Source: Bdellovibrionales bacterium (GTDB lineage: Bacteria; Bdellovibrionota; Bacteriovoracia; Bacteriovoracales; Bacteriovoracaceae). Taken from it: a DNA stretch of 64,000 nt. Of the stretch, positions 1 through 8,542 are shown piece after piece. Below the pieces are notes generated by a model. That model saw only the letters and a program-made list of their open reading frames with translations. It did not search any database and was not told the DNA's origin. Numbering within the stretch: position 1 is the stretch's first letter; each line of letters begins with the position of its first letter. The DNA is taken from assembly GCA_018646675.1 (NCBI GenBank), contig JABGUH010000015.1, positions 1 through 64,000 of the forward strand. The letters are read 5' to 3'. The position numbers and the translations under genes are program-made.

Positions 1-2
1 TC

Positions 3-149
3 AGCTTGGAATTGCCAGACGGTCGGTGGGTAGGGCGTTACAAGATATGTGATCGGTTGTCACGCTCGCTAACCGGAAGGACACTAATTAAAAGGAGTTA
101 TGGATTTAGGAACTTCAATAACTATCGCTTGAGAGTCCTGAATGCCTGA
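3..149 (+). pseudogene. ISL3-family transposase, C-terminal end (cut by window edge)
   Basis: An open frame enters from the left edge and stops at TGA 147-149. Its last 25 residues contain IKRSYGFRNFNNYRLRVLNA, which matches the conserved C-terminus of ISL3-type DDE transposases (the GFRNFxNYRLRVL block). The residues before this block fit the family less well, so the copy may be degenerate. The DNA that follows (152-259) resembles the right end of such an element and abuts the tmRNA gene. Family assignment is from memory of the motif; the upstream part is not visible, so whether the element is intact is unknown. Confidence 0.6.
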
Positions 150-151
150 TT

Positions 152-243
152 ATATTTGGTTGAGTGCAGTGGGTTACACAAAGAAGGAAGAAGAACCATA
201 TTTGGTTGAGTGCAGTGGGTTACACAAAGAAGGAAGAAGAACC
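152..243. repeat. Perfect 46-bp tandem duplication (2 copies)
   Basis: Positions 152-197 and 198-243 are identical, 46 bp each, head to tail. Each unit ends in GAAGAACC, which read on the minus strand begins GGTTCTTC, as expected of the GG-starting terminal inverted repeat of an ISL3-family element. The duplication lies between the transposase end and ssrA, so it is probably a doubled right IS end. Confidence 0.85.
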
Positions 244-259
244 GAAGAACCGAAGAACC
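236..259. repeat. Three tandem copies of GAAGAACC
   Basis: GAAGAACC occurs at 236-243 (end of the second 46-bp unit), 244-251 and 252-259. ISL3 elements usually make 8-bp target duplications, so an 8-bp periodic end is suggestive, but slippage during replication explains it equally well. Confidence 0.7.
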
Positions 260-272
260 TTAATTAGGTGAT

Positions 273-645
273 TGGTGGAGGTGGCGAGAATCGAACTCGC
301 GTCCAGAAAACAATTGTAAGAGCGGCCTACGTGCGTAGTCTTAGTTTCTCGTCTAAAGACAGGACTATCTAGTTACAGTATAGCTAGCAACACTCACATA
401 TTTTTTTAGCAGGTATTAGTAATCACTCCTGCGTAACAATTTTAAAGGGTGTTACCACCTTGTTTGTTGCGTTCTGTTTCTTGGGTGCAACCCCTCATAC
501 ATGGGTTCTGCTAATTAAGCAGCCATTGCAACAGGCTCAAAAGAGTCTGCAATTATTTGTTGGTCTCCTTTTCACCAGGACCATGGACACCAGCCTGGAC
601 ACGCCCACTCAAAGTCAAGCTCCCTGTCGAAACCAGGACACCCCC
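273..645 (-). ncRNA. ssrA: tmRNA (SsrA)
   Basis: Transfer-messenger RNA, which rescues ribosomes stalled on damaged mRNA with SmpB and tags the nascent peptide for proteolysis. Read on the minus strand it starts GGGGGTGTCCTGGTTTCGAC (645 downward), the hallmark tmRNA 5' end, and finishes with a T-arm (GCGAG-TTCGATT-CTCGC), an acceptor strand CACCTCC and ACCA at 273-276. Total length is 373 nt, normal for one-piece tmRNA. The tag reading frame resumes at GCA 550-548, preceded by TAATT, and encodes ADSFEPVAMAA before TAA at 517-515. The end MAA differs from the usual LAA. The gene lies downstream of lnt on the same strand and has its own promoter. Confidence 0.95.
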
Positions 646-661
646 ACTAAATGGAGGAATC

Positions 662-690
662 ATTGTACTCAAGATAGGGATGGTTTGCAA
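662..690 (-). promoter_or_regulatory. Sigma-70-type promoter of ssrA
   Basis: On the minus strand TTGCAA (690-685), a 17-bp spacer and TACAAT (667-662) precede the mature tmRNA 5' end by 16 nt, leaving a short leader of the kind RNase P removes. Confidence 0.7.
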
Positions 691-756
691 GTTAGTGGAA
701 AAGGGACTACGGCCTCAAGCCCGGCTTCCCATGCCCCCCTCCACGAAATTGGGGAG

Positions 757-2424
757 TTAAGCAGCTCTTCGCCGTTGGAAACGGCCACCAAGTAGCAGCA
801 GAATGAAAATCACCCCCCACAACGGCAGCATCATTAAAAAGCCCCACTGTTGAAAGAGGGTAGGGACCGCACTATTCGCTTCCCCTAGCTTAAGCCGCAG
901 GTCGAGGTTAGTGGCAACAAACAGCGAAGTTCGCTCACTCTCACTCCCATCAGGATAGGTGATCGAGCTGATCCCAGTATTAGTCATCCGCACCAACGGT
1001 ATTTGAAACTCTAGTGCCCGCCACTTACTTAAAAAGAGATGCTGGTAGGGCTCACTGGTTCGCCCATACCAAGAGTCATTGGTCAGATTGACCAGAAAGT
1101 CTGGCGTCTGCTCCACACTGTTGAGATAGCTGCGAATATAGTTATAAAAGAGCACCTCGTAGCAGATCGCTATCGTAAAACGGTGGCCGCTCTTTAGTTT
1201 AAACAGCGGATACGTTTTGCCCACCCCAAAGTAGGAGATGTTTTGGATATAGGGGCGCAGATACTGGCCAAAAGGCCCCAGTGGCAACCGCTCCCCAAAG
1301 GGGATTAAAATTCTTTTGTGATAGACCTGAGAGAACTTTAGCGGATTACCCGCTATTTCGGGCCGGTAGGAAAGGTGAATGGCCGCATTATACTGCGAGT
1401 GATAACCGGCCTGCCTCTCCGGATTGGCATCATACCCGCCAAACAGCAGGTCCGCCTTTGTCTGCGCTGCAATTTTTTGTAACATCGGATGAGGCCACTC
1501 CAACCCCTCCCTCATCCGCTGGGTATTTACCAAAGGGGGAAATGCCGTCTCCGGCCAAATAATTAGGTCGAGCTGCCCCAACTCTGAGGGAGCACTGCTT
1601 AACCGCTGGTAGAGCTGAAAGGTGTGCTCGATCGCCTTAGCATGGCCACGCTCTAGATTAAGTTTTAGATGGTTACCGATATTTGGTTGCATCATTCTGA
1701 TCTTGAGTGGCCCTCCTGGCCGACGATTAGCGGGAATCTGCTTTAAAGGATTGATGATGGAGATAATTAATACTAGGGAGAACGTAACGATTGCCCCATA
1801 ATCGATAAAACGCTTTTTGATCAACATCACAATCCCTAGCGCCATCCAGAAAGAGACAAAAGAGTAGATCGGCACCCCGAAAATTGGGGCCAGCCCCAAG
1901 TAGGGGGCCAGATGGAGCCAGGCATGGCCCATATGAGCAGGAAACTGCTGAGGAGTAAAGCTCTCTAAGCTAGTCAACACTATTGCCAGCGCAAAGCTTT
2001 TCATCCCCGGATGGCGAAGTTGCAGTAGTGGATTATATCTCTCGGGGATCAAACGCCACAAAAGAATCATGATTAGATAGTGGGGCATAATCACCAAAGA
2101 GAAGAGAGAGGCCAATAGATAGTTAAAGGGAGCAGGAATATCACCAAACTCTCCCAAGGTTGCTGCAATCCAGTAGTGGCCAAGCAGATTGCATACCATC
2201 GAAAAACCTAACCATGCCGCTATCTCTACTCTTAGCGCCTTTTTGGGGGAGCGATCGACTTGACTGCTATCATCTGTTGCGGAGAAAAAAAATAGCACCA
2301 CAGCGATACCGATGATCGGCCCAAAAGCAAAAGCGGGAGCAAAGGTTAGGGGAAAACCTAAACAGTAGACTACTCCGCCTAGGGCAGCGAGAATAAAAGT
2401 AATAGGAGTATTGATTACAAACAT
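757..2424 (-). CDS. lnt: Apolipoprotein N-acyltransferase Lnt
   Basis: Inner-membrane enzyme that N-acylates the diacylglyceryl-cysteine of lipoproteins, the last maturation step before Lol export in diderms. Of 555 residues, about the first 225 form hydrophobic segments typical of the Lnt membrane domain; residues 240-520 are a periplasmic carbon-nitrogen hydrolase domain; a last membrane segment ends the chain. The catalytic triad is visible: E292 (IWPETAFP), K370 (YHKRILIPFGERLP) and C421 (AICYEVLF), equivalent to E267, K335 and C387 of E. coli. The motif LTNDSWYG also fits the family. The gene is transcribed toward ssrA and is divergent from the zinc-ribbon gene; its ribosome binding site is weak. 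Several lipobox proteins in the window are plausible substrates. Confidence 0.96.
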   Translation of the reverse strand: MFVINTPITFILAALGGVVYCLGFPLTFAPAFAFGPIIGIAVVLFFFSATDDSSQVDRSPKKALRVEIAAWLGFSMVCNLLGHYWIAATLGEFGDIPAPFNYLLASLFSLVIMPHYLIMILLWRLIPERYNPLLQLRHPGMKSFALAIVLTSLESFTPQQFPAHMGHAWLHLAPYLGLAPIFGVPIYSFVSFWMALGIVMLIKKRFIDYGAIVTFSLVLIISIINPLKQIPANRRPGGPLKIRMMQPNIGNHLKLNLERGHAKAIEHTFQLYQRLSSAPSELGQLDLIIWPETAFPPLVNTQRMREGLEWPHPMLQKIAAQTKADLLFGGYDANPERQAGYHSQYNAAIHLSYRPEIAGNPLKFSQVYHKRILIPFGERLPLGPFGQYLRPYIQNISYFGVGKTYPLFKLKSGHRFTIAICYEVLFYNYIRSYLNSVEQTPDFLVNLTNDSWYGRTSEPYQHLFLSKWRALEFQIPLVRMTNTGISSITYPDGSESERTSLFVATNLDLRLKLGEANSAVPTLFQQWGFLMMLPLWGVIFILLLLGGRFQRRRAA

Positions 2425-2454
2425 CGCTCTAATAATATGTTTCGTTGATGTAGT

Positions 2455-2483
2455 TTGCCAATATATTAACTTGAGTATAGAAT
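2455..2483 (+). promoter_or_regulatory. Promoter predicting a leaderless transcript
   Basis: TTGCCA (2455-2460), a 17-bp spacer and TAGAAT (2478-2483) lie so close to the ATG at 2491 that transcription would start at about 2489-2491. No Shine-Dalgarno sequence precedes the ATG, which agrees with leaderless translation. Confidence 0.55.
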
Positions 2484-2490
2484 ATTACCA

Positions 2491-3105
2491 ATGGATATAT
2501 TTCAGCAAAACGAACGGAATCGTTTGAATCTTACAGAGAGTTGTCTGCGCTGCGGAACTGCGGTAGATTCTGGACAACCCTGCAACAGCTGCATTACCCG
2601 CTTAAAAGAACAACTGGGTGAGCTTACTAACGAACGTAGCTACTATAGTTTGAAAAACCTACGAGCACACAAAGGGATCGTTGTCCTATCCCGATCACCA
2701 TGGCTTGAACTCTCTGGCATCTCATCCCGTGAATATTTGCGTCGTCTAAAAGTTCGCCTCCGTCACCTAGTTAACTATCTAAGCCTCTACTCCGGTGAGG
2801 TAGAGCCGATCTATATGTCAGAGGCAAAACATATTTTGACTGAGCTGGCAGATCTAGGTGAGAGCTCAACCTCGCTGATGGTGATGCTGGAACCAATGGA
2901 AGAGGGAGTACTCTATCAACATCTAGTTACTCGGATTTTAAGTGAAGAGAAGCGCCTCGCATCCCAACAGTTTGGTGTAGATAATTTTTTCAGCTATAAA
3001 ATTGGTGGAATGTTAACTATTCGACATATGCTATTAATTATCACCCTGTTTGCTGCCATCCTCTCCTTTCAGCACTATCTTTTTCGGATTAACGGTCTAA
3101 TCTAG
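2491..3105 (+). CDS. Zinc-ribbon protein with C-terminal membrane anchor, unknown function
   Basis: No family recognised. The 204-residue product has an N-terminal C4 zinc ribbon: C18 and C21 (CLRC), then C31 and C34 (CNSC). A charged, mostly helical middle rich in Arg, Leu and Glu (about 40-165) follows, and one hydrophobic segment near the C-terminus (about 178-198) ends in a short tail. A soluble zinc-binding head tethered to the inner membrane by a tail anchor is the simplest reading. It is divergent from lnt with 66 bp between them, and convergent with the subtilase gene. The start is fixed by the only ATG before the cysteines; there is no ribosome binding site, matching the promoter position. 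Confidence 0.75.
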   Translation: MDIFQQNERNRLNLTESCLRCGTAVDSGQPCNSCITRLKEQLGELTNERSYYSLKNLRAHKGIVVLSRSPWLELSGISSREYLRRLKVRLRHLVNYLSLYSGEVEPIYMSEAKHILTELADLGESSTSLMVMLEPMEEGVLYQHLVTRILSEEKRLASQQFGVDNFFSYKIGGMLTIRHMLLIITLFAAILSFQHYLFRINGLI

Positions 3106-3143
3106 CCCTAACACTGAAACTAAGAATATAAGAATAGCAGATC

Positions 3144-4277
3144 TTAATTTGATCGATGGTAGATGATTTTACCTTTGCGTTTTTTGGTTGCGAGCTCGCG
3201 GATAGCAGCTTTACTATCTTGCCGAGAATCCACACCGGCCACTAAGCGATCAGCCAACTCCAGCGCCTTACCTGCATCCAACCTTCCTCCCGAGCGGCAC
3301 TTACTCATCATAGAAACTTCACGGTAAGCAGACTTGGTGATGATTTTCTTTATCTGTTGCGCCTTTAAATGAGGATACTTCGACTTAATCAGAGCACTAA
3401 CCCCAGTAACAAAAGCAGTAGACTGACTCGTTCCAGTTAGGTATCCGGCCCGTCGATAGGGGAGTGATGACTTGATTCGATCTCCTGGCGCAAAGATATC
3501 AACTTGGATCTTACCATAATTAGCAGAAGCCAAAAGTTGAGTTTTACGATCATGGGCAGTAACAGTAATGATATTACTTAGACCATAGCTGGCCGGATAG
3601 TAGGCGTTCTTCTGATGATCAATATTGGACTTCTCATTTCCGGCCGCCGCAACCACTAGAATGCCTTTGCGTTCCGCCTCTTTGAGAATTTTTAACTCAT
3701 CATCGGCTGGCTCAGGCCCTCCACCAGAGTAGTTGATTATATCCACATTTTGATCAACTGCATATCGCAACGCTTTGATGGTTGAACTTAAGTTATCCTG
3801 ACCAGAAGCTTTGGCGTCATAGTACTTCAAGGTAAGAATATCAACATCAGGAAAGACACTCTTAATAATTCCCGAGATATGAGTTCCATGTCCATGGCGA
3901 TCAGTAGGGCGATAGATACTAGATCGCCCCTTAGAAAAATCTCGACCGTAGTTATTATTGTTGGACCTTCCCTTGGAAATATAGAGATTATTGATTAAAA
4001 ACGGATGTGAGTTATCAATGCCGGTATCAATTACCGCCACTACCGTCTTGCCACGTTTTTTAAACCGCTTCCAAGCAGAGAGTAGGTTAATTGATGGATT
4101 ATGCTTCTCTCCTTCGATCTGCGCCTCCAGCGCCCAACCGGTATAACGAGAGTTTAAGAGATCAGGACTATAAAAATAGTTACTCTTAGCAAAAGAGTAG
4201 GAGGTGATAGAGGTTAAGCTGTAGAACACCAATGCGATGGTGTGGGCCAACAGAATTCGCGAATATCGTTTGTGCAT
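3144..4277 (-). CDS. Secreted subtilisin-like serine protease (S8 family)
   Basis: Extracytoplasmic peptidase. From the ATG at 4277 the protein has 377 residues, beginning with a positively charged signal peptide (MHKRYSR, then a hydrophobic stretch ending ...SYSFA before KSN). The catalytic triad is complete in this numbering: D84 (AVIDTGID), H130 (HGHGTH) and S284 (GTSQSTAF), with the oxyanion Asn N214 (AAAGNE). There is little room for an inhibitory propeptide between signal peptide and catalytic domain, so autoprocessing of a classic I9 domain is not expected. A GTG start at 4346 would add 23 residues, but the ATG at 4277 has a GAGGA-type ribosome binding site and starts exactly at the signal peptide. 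A digestive role is possible but not shown. Confidence 0.92.
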   Translation of the reverse strand: MHKRYSRILLAHTIALVFYSLTSITSYSFAKSNYFYSPDLLNSRYTGWALEAQIEGEKHNPSINLLSAWKRFKKRGKTVVAVIDTGIDNSHPFLINNLYISKGRSNNNNYGRDFSKGRSSIYRPTDRHGHGTHISGIIKSVFPDVDILTLKYYDAKASGQDNLSSTIKALRYAVDQNVDIINYSGGGPEPADDELKILKEAERKGILVVAAAGNEKSNIDHQKNAYYPASYGLSNIITVTAHDRKTQLLASANYGKIQVDIFAPGDRIKSSLPYRRAGYLTGTSQSTAFVTGVSALIKSKYPHLKAQQIKKIITKSAYREVSMMSKCRSGGRLDAGKALELADRLVAGVDSRQDSKAAIRELATKKRKGKIIYHRSN

Positions 4278-4456
4278 GGTATATTTCCTCAATCGCATCT
4301 CAAAACTATTAAACATATCTTCCACTTTAACAAGAGGATGAGTCACTACTCACCCTACTCTAAGCAAGTTATATGCCACTTAAGTCGCTATTGAATTGTG
4401 ACCTTTTACTAGATATTTAGAGATGTGCCAACGCTTATGGAGTGTTGTTCACCAAG

Positions 4457-4483
4457 GGCACTGTCTAAAAATTAGACAGTGTC
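4457..4483. repeat. Strong inverted repeat between dksA-like and subtilase genes
   Basis: CACTGTCTA (4459-4467) and TAGACAGTG (4473-4481) form a perfect 9-bp stem with loop AAAAT, extended by a G-U and a G-C pair to 11 bp. It lies downstream of the dksA-like stop and upstream of the subtilase start. No T-run follows on either strand, so it is not a typical intrinsic terminator; an operator or an RNA-end hairpin are alternatives. Confidence 0.5.
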
Positions 4484-4550
4484 AACAAATGGTATCTGGC
4501 TGAATTATTTACAGTTATAAGGGTAGATCGAGGGGGATTTTAGACGTTGT

Positions 4551-4922
4551 CTAAGCTGATTTGGAGTATTGATCATACTCCCGCTCGCGCTCTTCAGCAT
4601 GGGTAATACAAAGAGTCGCCCAGGGCTGACGCTCCAATCGCTTTGCTCCGATCGTCTCGTCACAATCATCACACTTACCGTAGCTTCCTTGGTCAATACG
4701 ATAGAGTGCCTCTTCAATAGAACGAATCTTATCCAACTCACGCTGTCGGATATTAAAGGTGACCTGCTGATTAATTGTAGTATTGGCCAGATCAGCATCA
4801 TCAGGCAGATCCTCAGGTGAGACTGTAAGATCCTGATTTGAGGTTAATACCCCCCCATTTAATATCTTGCTCTTCATGTTAAGTAAGAGTTTACGATAGT
4901 GCTCAAGATCTTTCTTTTTCAT
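4551..4922 (-). CDS. DksA/TraR-family zinc-finger transcription factor
   Basis: Small RNA-polymerase secondary-channel regulator of the DksA/TraR type, which in known members modulates initiation, often with ppGpp. The 123-residue protein has an N-terminal coiled coil with an acidic tip (DLPDDADLA, residues 39-46) and a C-terminal zinc finger with ligands C84, C87, C105 and H108. The fourth ligand is His where E. coli DksA has Cys. The ATG at 4922 has a GGGGGAGAG ribosome binding site 6 nt upstream and a promoter with 17-bp spacing. The short length resembles standalone DksA-like proteins; which paralogue it is cannot be settled here. Confidence 0.9.
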   Translation of the reverse strand: MKKKDLEHYRKLLLNMKSKILNGGVLTSNQDLTVSPEDLPDDADLANTTINQQVTFNIRQRELDKIRSIEEALYRIDQGSYGKCDDCDETIGAKRLERQPWATLCITHAEEREREYDQYSKSA

Positions 4923-4967
4923 CTGCTCTCCCCCAAATAAACGTAATAACGGCCCTTCTAATTAGAT

Positions 4968-4996
4968 ATTTTATCGCGCTGGATCGTTGAACACAA
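4968..4996 (-). promoter_or_regulatory. Promoter of the dksA-like gene
   Basis: On the minus strand TTGTGT (4996-4991), a 17-bp spacer and TAAAAT (4973-4968) predict a start near 4961 and a leader of about 39 nt. Confidence 0.5.
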
Positions 4997-5191
4997 TTAG
5001 GGCAAAAACCTACCCAATCAACCTGTTCCCACCTAATTTCAGCTACTGCAGGGAATACACTCCAACCCGCAGACAAATTAATCGGCATCGTTTGGCAATT
5101 TCCTTAGCTATTTTTGGATTAATTTAAGCAGAATTATCTTAAGTAATTTTTAGCATATTCCGATCTGTCACATTAAGGAGATTCTTGCAAT

Positions 5192-7228
5192 ATGGCATAT
5201 GGTGAGAAGAAAAAGAAAAAGTTAATTAAGCGACGTTTCGGCCGCTATCTACTGTTAGACCATCTGGTTGACGGGGGAATGGCGGAGATCTGTCGTGCGC
5301 GATTTCTTGGAGAGCAAGCCGATAAGATAGTTGCCATCAAGATGATTCAGGCCCAAAGCTCTGAAGATAACATTTTTAAAACTATGTTTTTGGATGAGAT
5401 TAAAGTTGCATTTGGCATGGATCATCCAAACATTGCTCATACCACTGACTTTGGAGTAGAAGAGGGACGAATCTATACTGCCATGGAGTATGTTGATGGC
5501 AAAAATCTAAAACAGTATATGGATCGTCTGCGAAGTAAGAATTTTGTCTTTCCAGTAGAGATTAGTGTCTACGTCATCTCCCAAGTCTGTGTGGGATTAC
5601 ACTATGCCCACATCTCCACTGATAAACTAAGTGGTAAGTTAAATAAGATTATTCATCGAGACATCTCCCCCCACAACATCATGGTAACCTATGACGGGGT
5701 AGTTAAGATCATCGACTTTGGTATTGCCAAGGCAGAGACCAACACTGACGCCACTCAAGCGGGGACAATTAAAGGGAAACTATCCTATCTGGCCCCAGAG
5801 TATTTAGAAGGTAACGATCTAGATGCTCGCTATGATCAATTTGCAGTGGGAATTACGCTATGGGAGATGCTCTGTAATCGCAAGCTGTTCCAAGCAGATC
5901 ATGACTTAGCAGTATTAAAGCTGATTCAAAAGTGTGATATTCCCGCCCCCTCATCCATCAATCCTAACGTACCACAGGAGCTGGATGATATAGTACTGCG
6001 GGCCCTATCCAAGGATCGCAATCAGCGCTTTGCAGATATGGACCGCCTGAACAGAGTACTGGTTAAATTTCTCTACTCCAACTACTCAGGTTTTAATCCA
6101 TCTGATCTCTCCTGTTTTGCTCAAGAGCTATTTAAGGATGACATCAAAAGAGATCGCCAGCTCTTCTATGACTTTGGCAAGATCGACATTAAGCCCTACT
6201 TAGATGAAATCGCTAAAGAAAAAGAGGGTAAGAACGGCAGCACCGATCAAGAGTCAACGAATATGCATCGTGGGCGGCTGTTAGATATGGATGATACTTC
6301 TGAAAAGATGGCCACCTCTAAGCAGGCGATAAAGTCTGCCAATCAGCAAGTGACAGGGACAGAGTTTGAGGATGACAGCGTTGTTGGCTCTTCGCGCGAT
6401 CTAGATCCAATTGAATTTACTGATAATACCCACAGTCACGCAGTAGAGAGGGCGAGTGCTGCAAGTCGCAACGCTGCTAGCGAGGGTAATAACATCTCTA
6501 ACTCCTCCAAAGGGCGTCGACGTAAAAATAGTGGTGATAGTAAGAGGGAGATATCAGCAGCCTCATCTCGGCGTACTATGAGACGGGCAGTCGCCGCCGG
6601 TGTGGCACTATTTATTCTACTCTTAGGATATGACTATCTGGGCAGTAATTCAGACGAAAACTCCCCAACCACCACTGTTCGTCAACCATCATCAGTGACG
6701 AAAAAATCAGATTCGGATAGAAAGAGAAGATTGGCCGGAGATGGAAAGGTAATCCTCTCCAATTTCGATCGCTTTAATCAGAGTGTCTATGTTGATGGGG
6801 TTCGAGTGGAGATCTCCACTTTAGGGACTGCAAAACTTCCAATGCGTGATGAAGAGTATGTCCTTAGAGTAGAGCGTAAAGGGGTAAAACACTTTGTAAC
6901 CGCTTTCGTACTGACACCAGATAATCCAGTGGCCAGAATCACCTTAGGACAGATGGAGACAACTAAATATGGCTACTTGGTGACCAACTCTGACTGTGCC
7001 ATGGGCCACATCCACTTTACTCTTTTTGGTGAGAAGCGGGTGGAGCCAGTGCCAATTATTCCCACTGGTGGTATCGCACTTCCTGTCGGTTATGATGGCG
7101 AAGAGGTCGTACCCAAGCTATACAACATGCACTTTGTTGTTGAGTGGGAGAACTTCCCTCGAGAGATAGCCATTCCAATCAAAGGCGAAGATCTGTTAAC
7201 TGATCTTTGTGATTACCTAGATATTTAA
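5192..7228 (+). CDS. Hanks-type Ser/Thr protein kinase with extracytoplasmic domain
   Basis: Membrane-anchored protein kinase of 678 residues. The kinase domain (about 15-290) has all key residues: Gly-rich loop DGGMAE (27-32), K50 (VAIKMI), helix-C E69, HRDISPHN with D157 and N162, D175 of DFG, and an APE motif (201-203). The HRDISPHN form is common in myxobacterial and related kinases. A low-complexity, Ser- and charge-rich linker (about 345-465) leads to one membrane segment (about 470-488). The outer 190 residues include a PEGA-like stretch (QSVYVDGVRVEI...) and then an unassigned beta-rich part. It stands alone, preceded by an AAGGAG ribosome binding site, convergent with the Nramp gene. 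Substrates cannot be inferred; the FHA-GGDEF protein at 12.7-13.6 kb is a candidate phosphothreonine reader in the same region. Confidence 0.93.
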   Translation: MAYGEKKKKKLIKRRFGRYLLLDHLVDGGMAEICRARFLGEQADKIVAIKMIQAQSSEDNIFKTMFLDEIKVAFGMDHPNIAHTTDFGVEEGRIYTAMEYVDGKNLKQYMDRLRSKNFVFPVEISVYVISQVCVGLHYAHISTDKLSGKLNKIIHRDISPHNIMVTYDGVVKIIDFGIAKAETNTDATQAGTIKGKLSYLAPEYLEGNDLDARYDQFAVGITLWEMLCNRKLFQADHDLAVLKLIQKCDIPAPSSINPNVPQELDDIVLRALSKDRNQRFADMDRLNRVLVKFLYSNYSGFNPSDLSCFAQELFKDDIKRDRQLFYDFGKIDIKPYLDEIAKEKEGKNGSTDQESTNMHRGRLLDMDDTSEKMATSKQAIKSANQQVTGTEFEDDSVVGSSRDLDPIEFTDNTHSHAVERASAASRNAASEGNNISNSSKGRRRKNSGDSKREISAASSRRTMRRAVAAGVALFILLLGYDYLGSNSDENSPTTTVRQPSSVTKKSDSDRKRRLAGDGKVILSNFDRFNQSVYVDGVRVEISTLGTAKLPMRDEEYVLRVERKGVKHFVTAFVLTPDNPVARITLGQMETTKYGYLVTNSDCAMGHIHFTLFGEKRVEPVPIIPTGGIALPVGYDGEEVVPKLYNMHFVVEWENFPREIAIPIKGEDLLTDLCDYLDI

Positions 7229-7282
7229 TATATTGATCTGTGATCTGTTAACGGATATTAGCTATCTGCTAGCTATCGACTC

Positions 7283-8542
7283 TTAACTCAGTTCGAAATA
7301 GAACATTGCCAGGTTGGCGATGGTCATCAGGGCGACGATGCCGTAGCTAATGAGATTGTAGCTACGACTATTGGTATACTCTCCCATAATCTCGGAATCA
7401 TTACATAGATTGATAATGAAGATGAGAATAACTGGAATTAACACCCCATTAATAACTTGAGACCAGATCAGGATATCAAATAGGTTGATTTGAGGAATCA
7501 GCGTCATCGCAGCACTGGCCACCACTAATAAAGTAAAGATAGTAAAGAAGTTGGGTGCCTCCTTAAAACTTTTGCCAACGCCCGCATCCCAGCCCATCCC
7601 TTCGCAGACATAGTAACTGGTGGCAAGAGGCAAAAGTGCCGCCGAGAAGATAGAGGCATTAAATAGGCCAATAGCAAATAGGATTGAGGCGTAGCTGCCG
7701 GCCAGTGGTTTTAAGGAGATGGCCGCATCCTTGGCACTACTAATTGTGATGCCGGCGGCATGTAAAGTGGCGGCACAGCAGATAATAATAAAAAGAGTAA
7801 CTAAAAACATCGAGATACAGCCGACGATAATATCAATTTTCGAGTGAGTCAGATGTTTGGGTGTTATTCCCTTCTCCACCACTGCCGCTTGAATATAAAA
7901 CTGCATCCAGGGAGTGATAGAGGTACCAATTAGGCCAACAATAATCGGCATATCGCTGGAGCGGATCGCCTTTAGGTCAGGGACGACGACAGCGGTGGCA
8001 ATAGTCACCCAGTCGGGGTCGATAATCACTCCAGAGACAATGTAGGCCAGATAGACCGAGCAGCCCGCCAGAAAAACCCGCTCGACCATCTTGTAGTCCC
8101 CTTTAAAGATTAGTAGACAGACAAATAGGGAGCTGATCGGCACCGATAGATATTTGGAAATTCCAAAGATCTCTCCCGCTGAAGCGATCCCCGCAAATTC
8201 CGCGGTGGTATTCCCTAGATCGGCGATGATTAGTAGGATCAGGGTATAAAAGGTAACTCGCAGACCGAATTTTTCCCGAATTAGGTCGGCCAACCCTTTA
8301 CCAGAGACAATGCCCATCCGGGCGGCCATCTCTTGAACCATAATCAGGGCAATGGTAATCGGCATCAAAATCCAAAGCAGTCGGTAACCAGTCTGGGCAC
8401 CGGCCATAGAGTAGGTGGCGATCCCCCCAGCATCATTATCAATATTTGCGGTGATTAAACCGGGGCCGATAATTCCCAATAATAGAATAATTTTTGCAAC
8501 AAATGGAGGAATGTTCTTTTTCTTCTTGCTGCTATCTTTCAT
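7283..8542 (-). CDS. Nramp-family divalent metal transporter
   Basis: Proton- or ion-coupled divalent cation importer of the inner membrane (COG1914 fold), 419 residues, about 11 membrane segments. Segment 1 reads GPGLITANIDNDAGGIATYS: the canonical metal-binding DPGN is replaced by DNDAGG, and segment 6 has TSITPWMQFY in place of the MPHN-type motif. Metal preference may therefore differ from classical Mn/Fe Nramps; Nramp-related magnesium transporters also depart at these sites. The ATG at 8542 is embedded in the end of the upstream gene (overlap 8532-8542), pointing to translational coupling. An upstream in-frame start at 8569 lacks support. The partner protein carries the magnesium-sensing domains of MgtE, so the pair probably functions together. 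Confidence 0.9.
   Translation of the reverse strand: MKDSSKKKKNIPPFVAKIILLLGIIGPGLITANIDNDAGGIATYSMAGAQTGYRLLWILMPITIALIMVQEMAARMGIVSGKGLADLIREKFGLRVTFYTLILLIIADLGNTTAEFAGIASAGEIFGISKYLSVPISSLFVCLLIFKGDYKMVERVFLAGCSVYLAYIVSGVIIDPDWVTIATAVVVPDLKAIRSSDMPIIVGLIGTSITPWMQFYIQAAVVEKGITPKHLTHSKIDIIVGCISMFLVTLFIIICCAATLHAAGITISSAKDAAISLKPLAGSYASILFAIGLFNASIFSAALLPLATSYYVCEGMGWDAGVGKSFKEAPNFFTIFTLLVVASAAMTLIPQINLFDILIWSQVINGVLIPVILIFIINLCNDSEIMGEYTNSRSYNLISYGIVALMTIANLAMFYFELS

Noticed and set aside
273-300. A separate tRNA gene suggested by the T-arm and CCA end
   Set aside because: The matching 5' acceptor and GGTTTCGAC element are 370 nt away, which identifies tmRNA; no anticodon arm is present.
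460-795. Plus-strand open frame across the tmRNA
   Set aside because: It lies antisense to a clear ssrA gene and the lnt end, with no ribosome binding site or family features.
4457-4483. Inverted repeat as an intrinsic terminator of the dksA-like gene
   Set aside because: The stem is strong but no T-run follows in the direction of transcription; listed as a repeat only.
4903-5088. 61-codon open frame upstream of the dksA-like gene
   Set aside because: It spans the promoter, has no ribosome binding site and no recognisable protein features.
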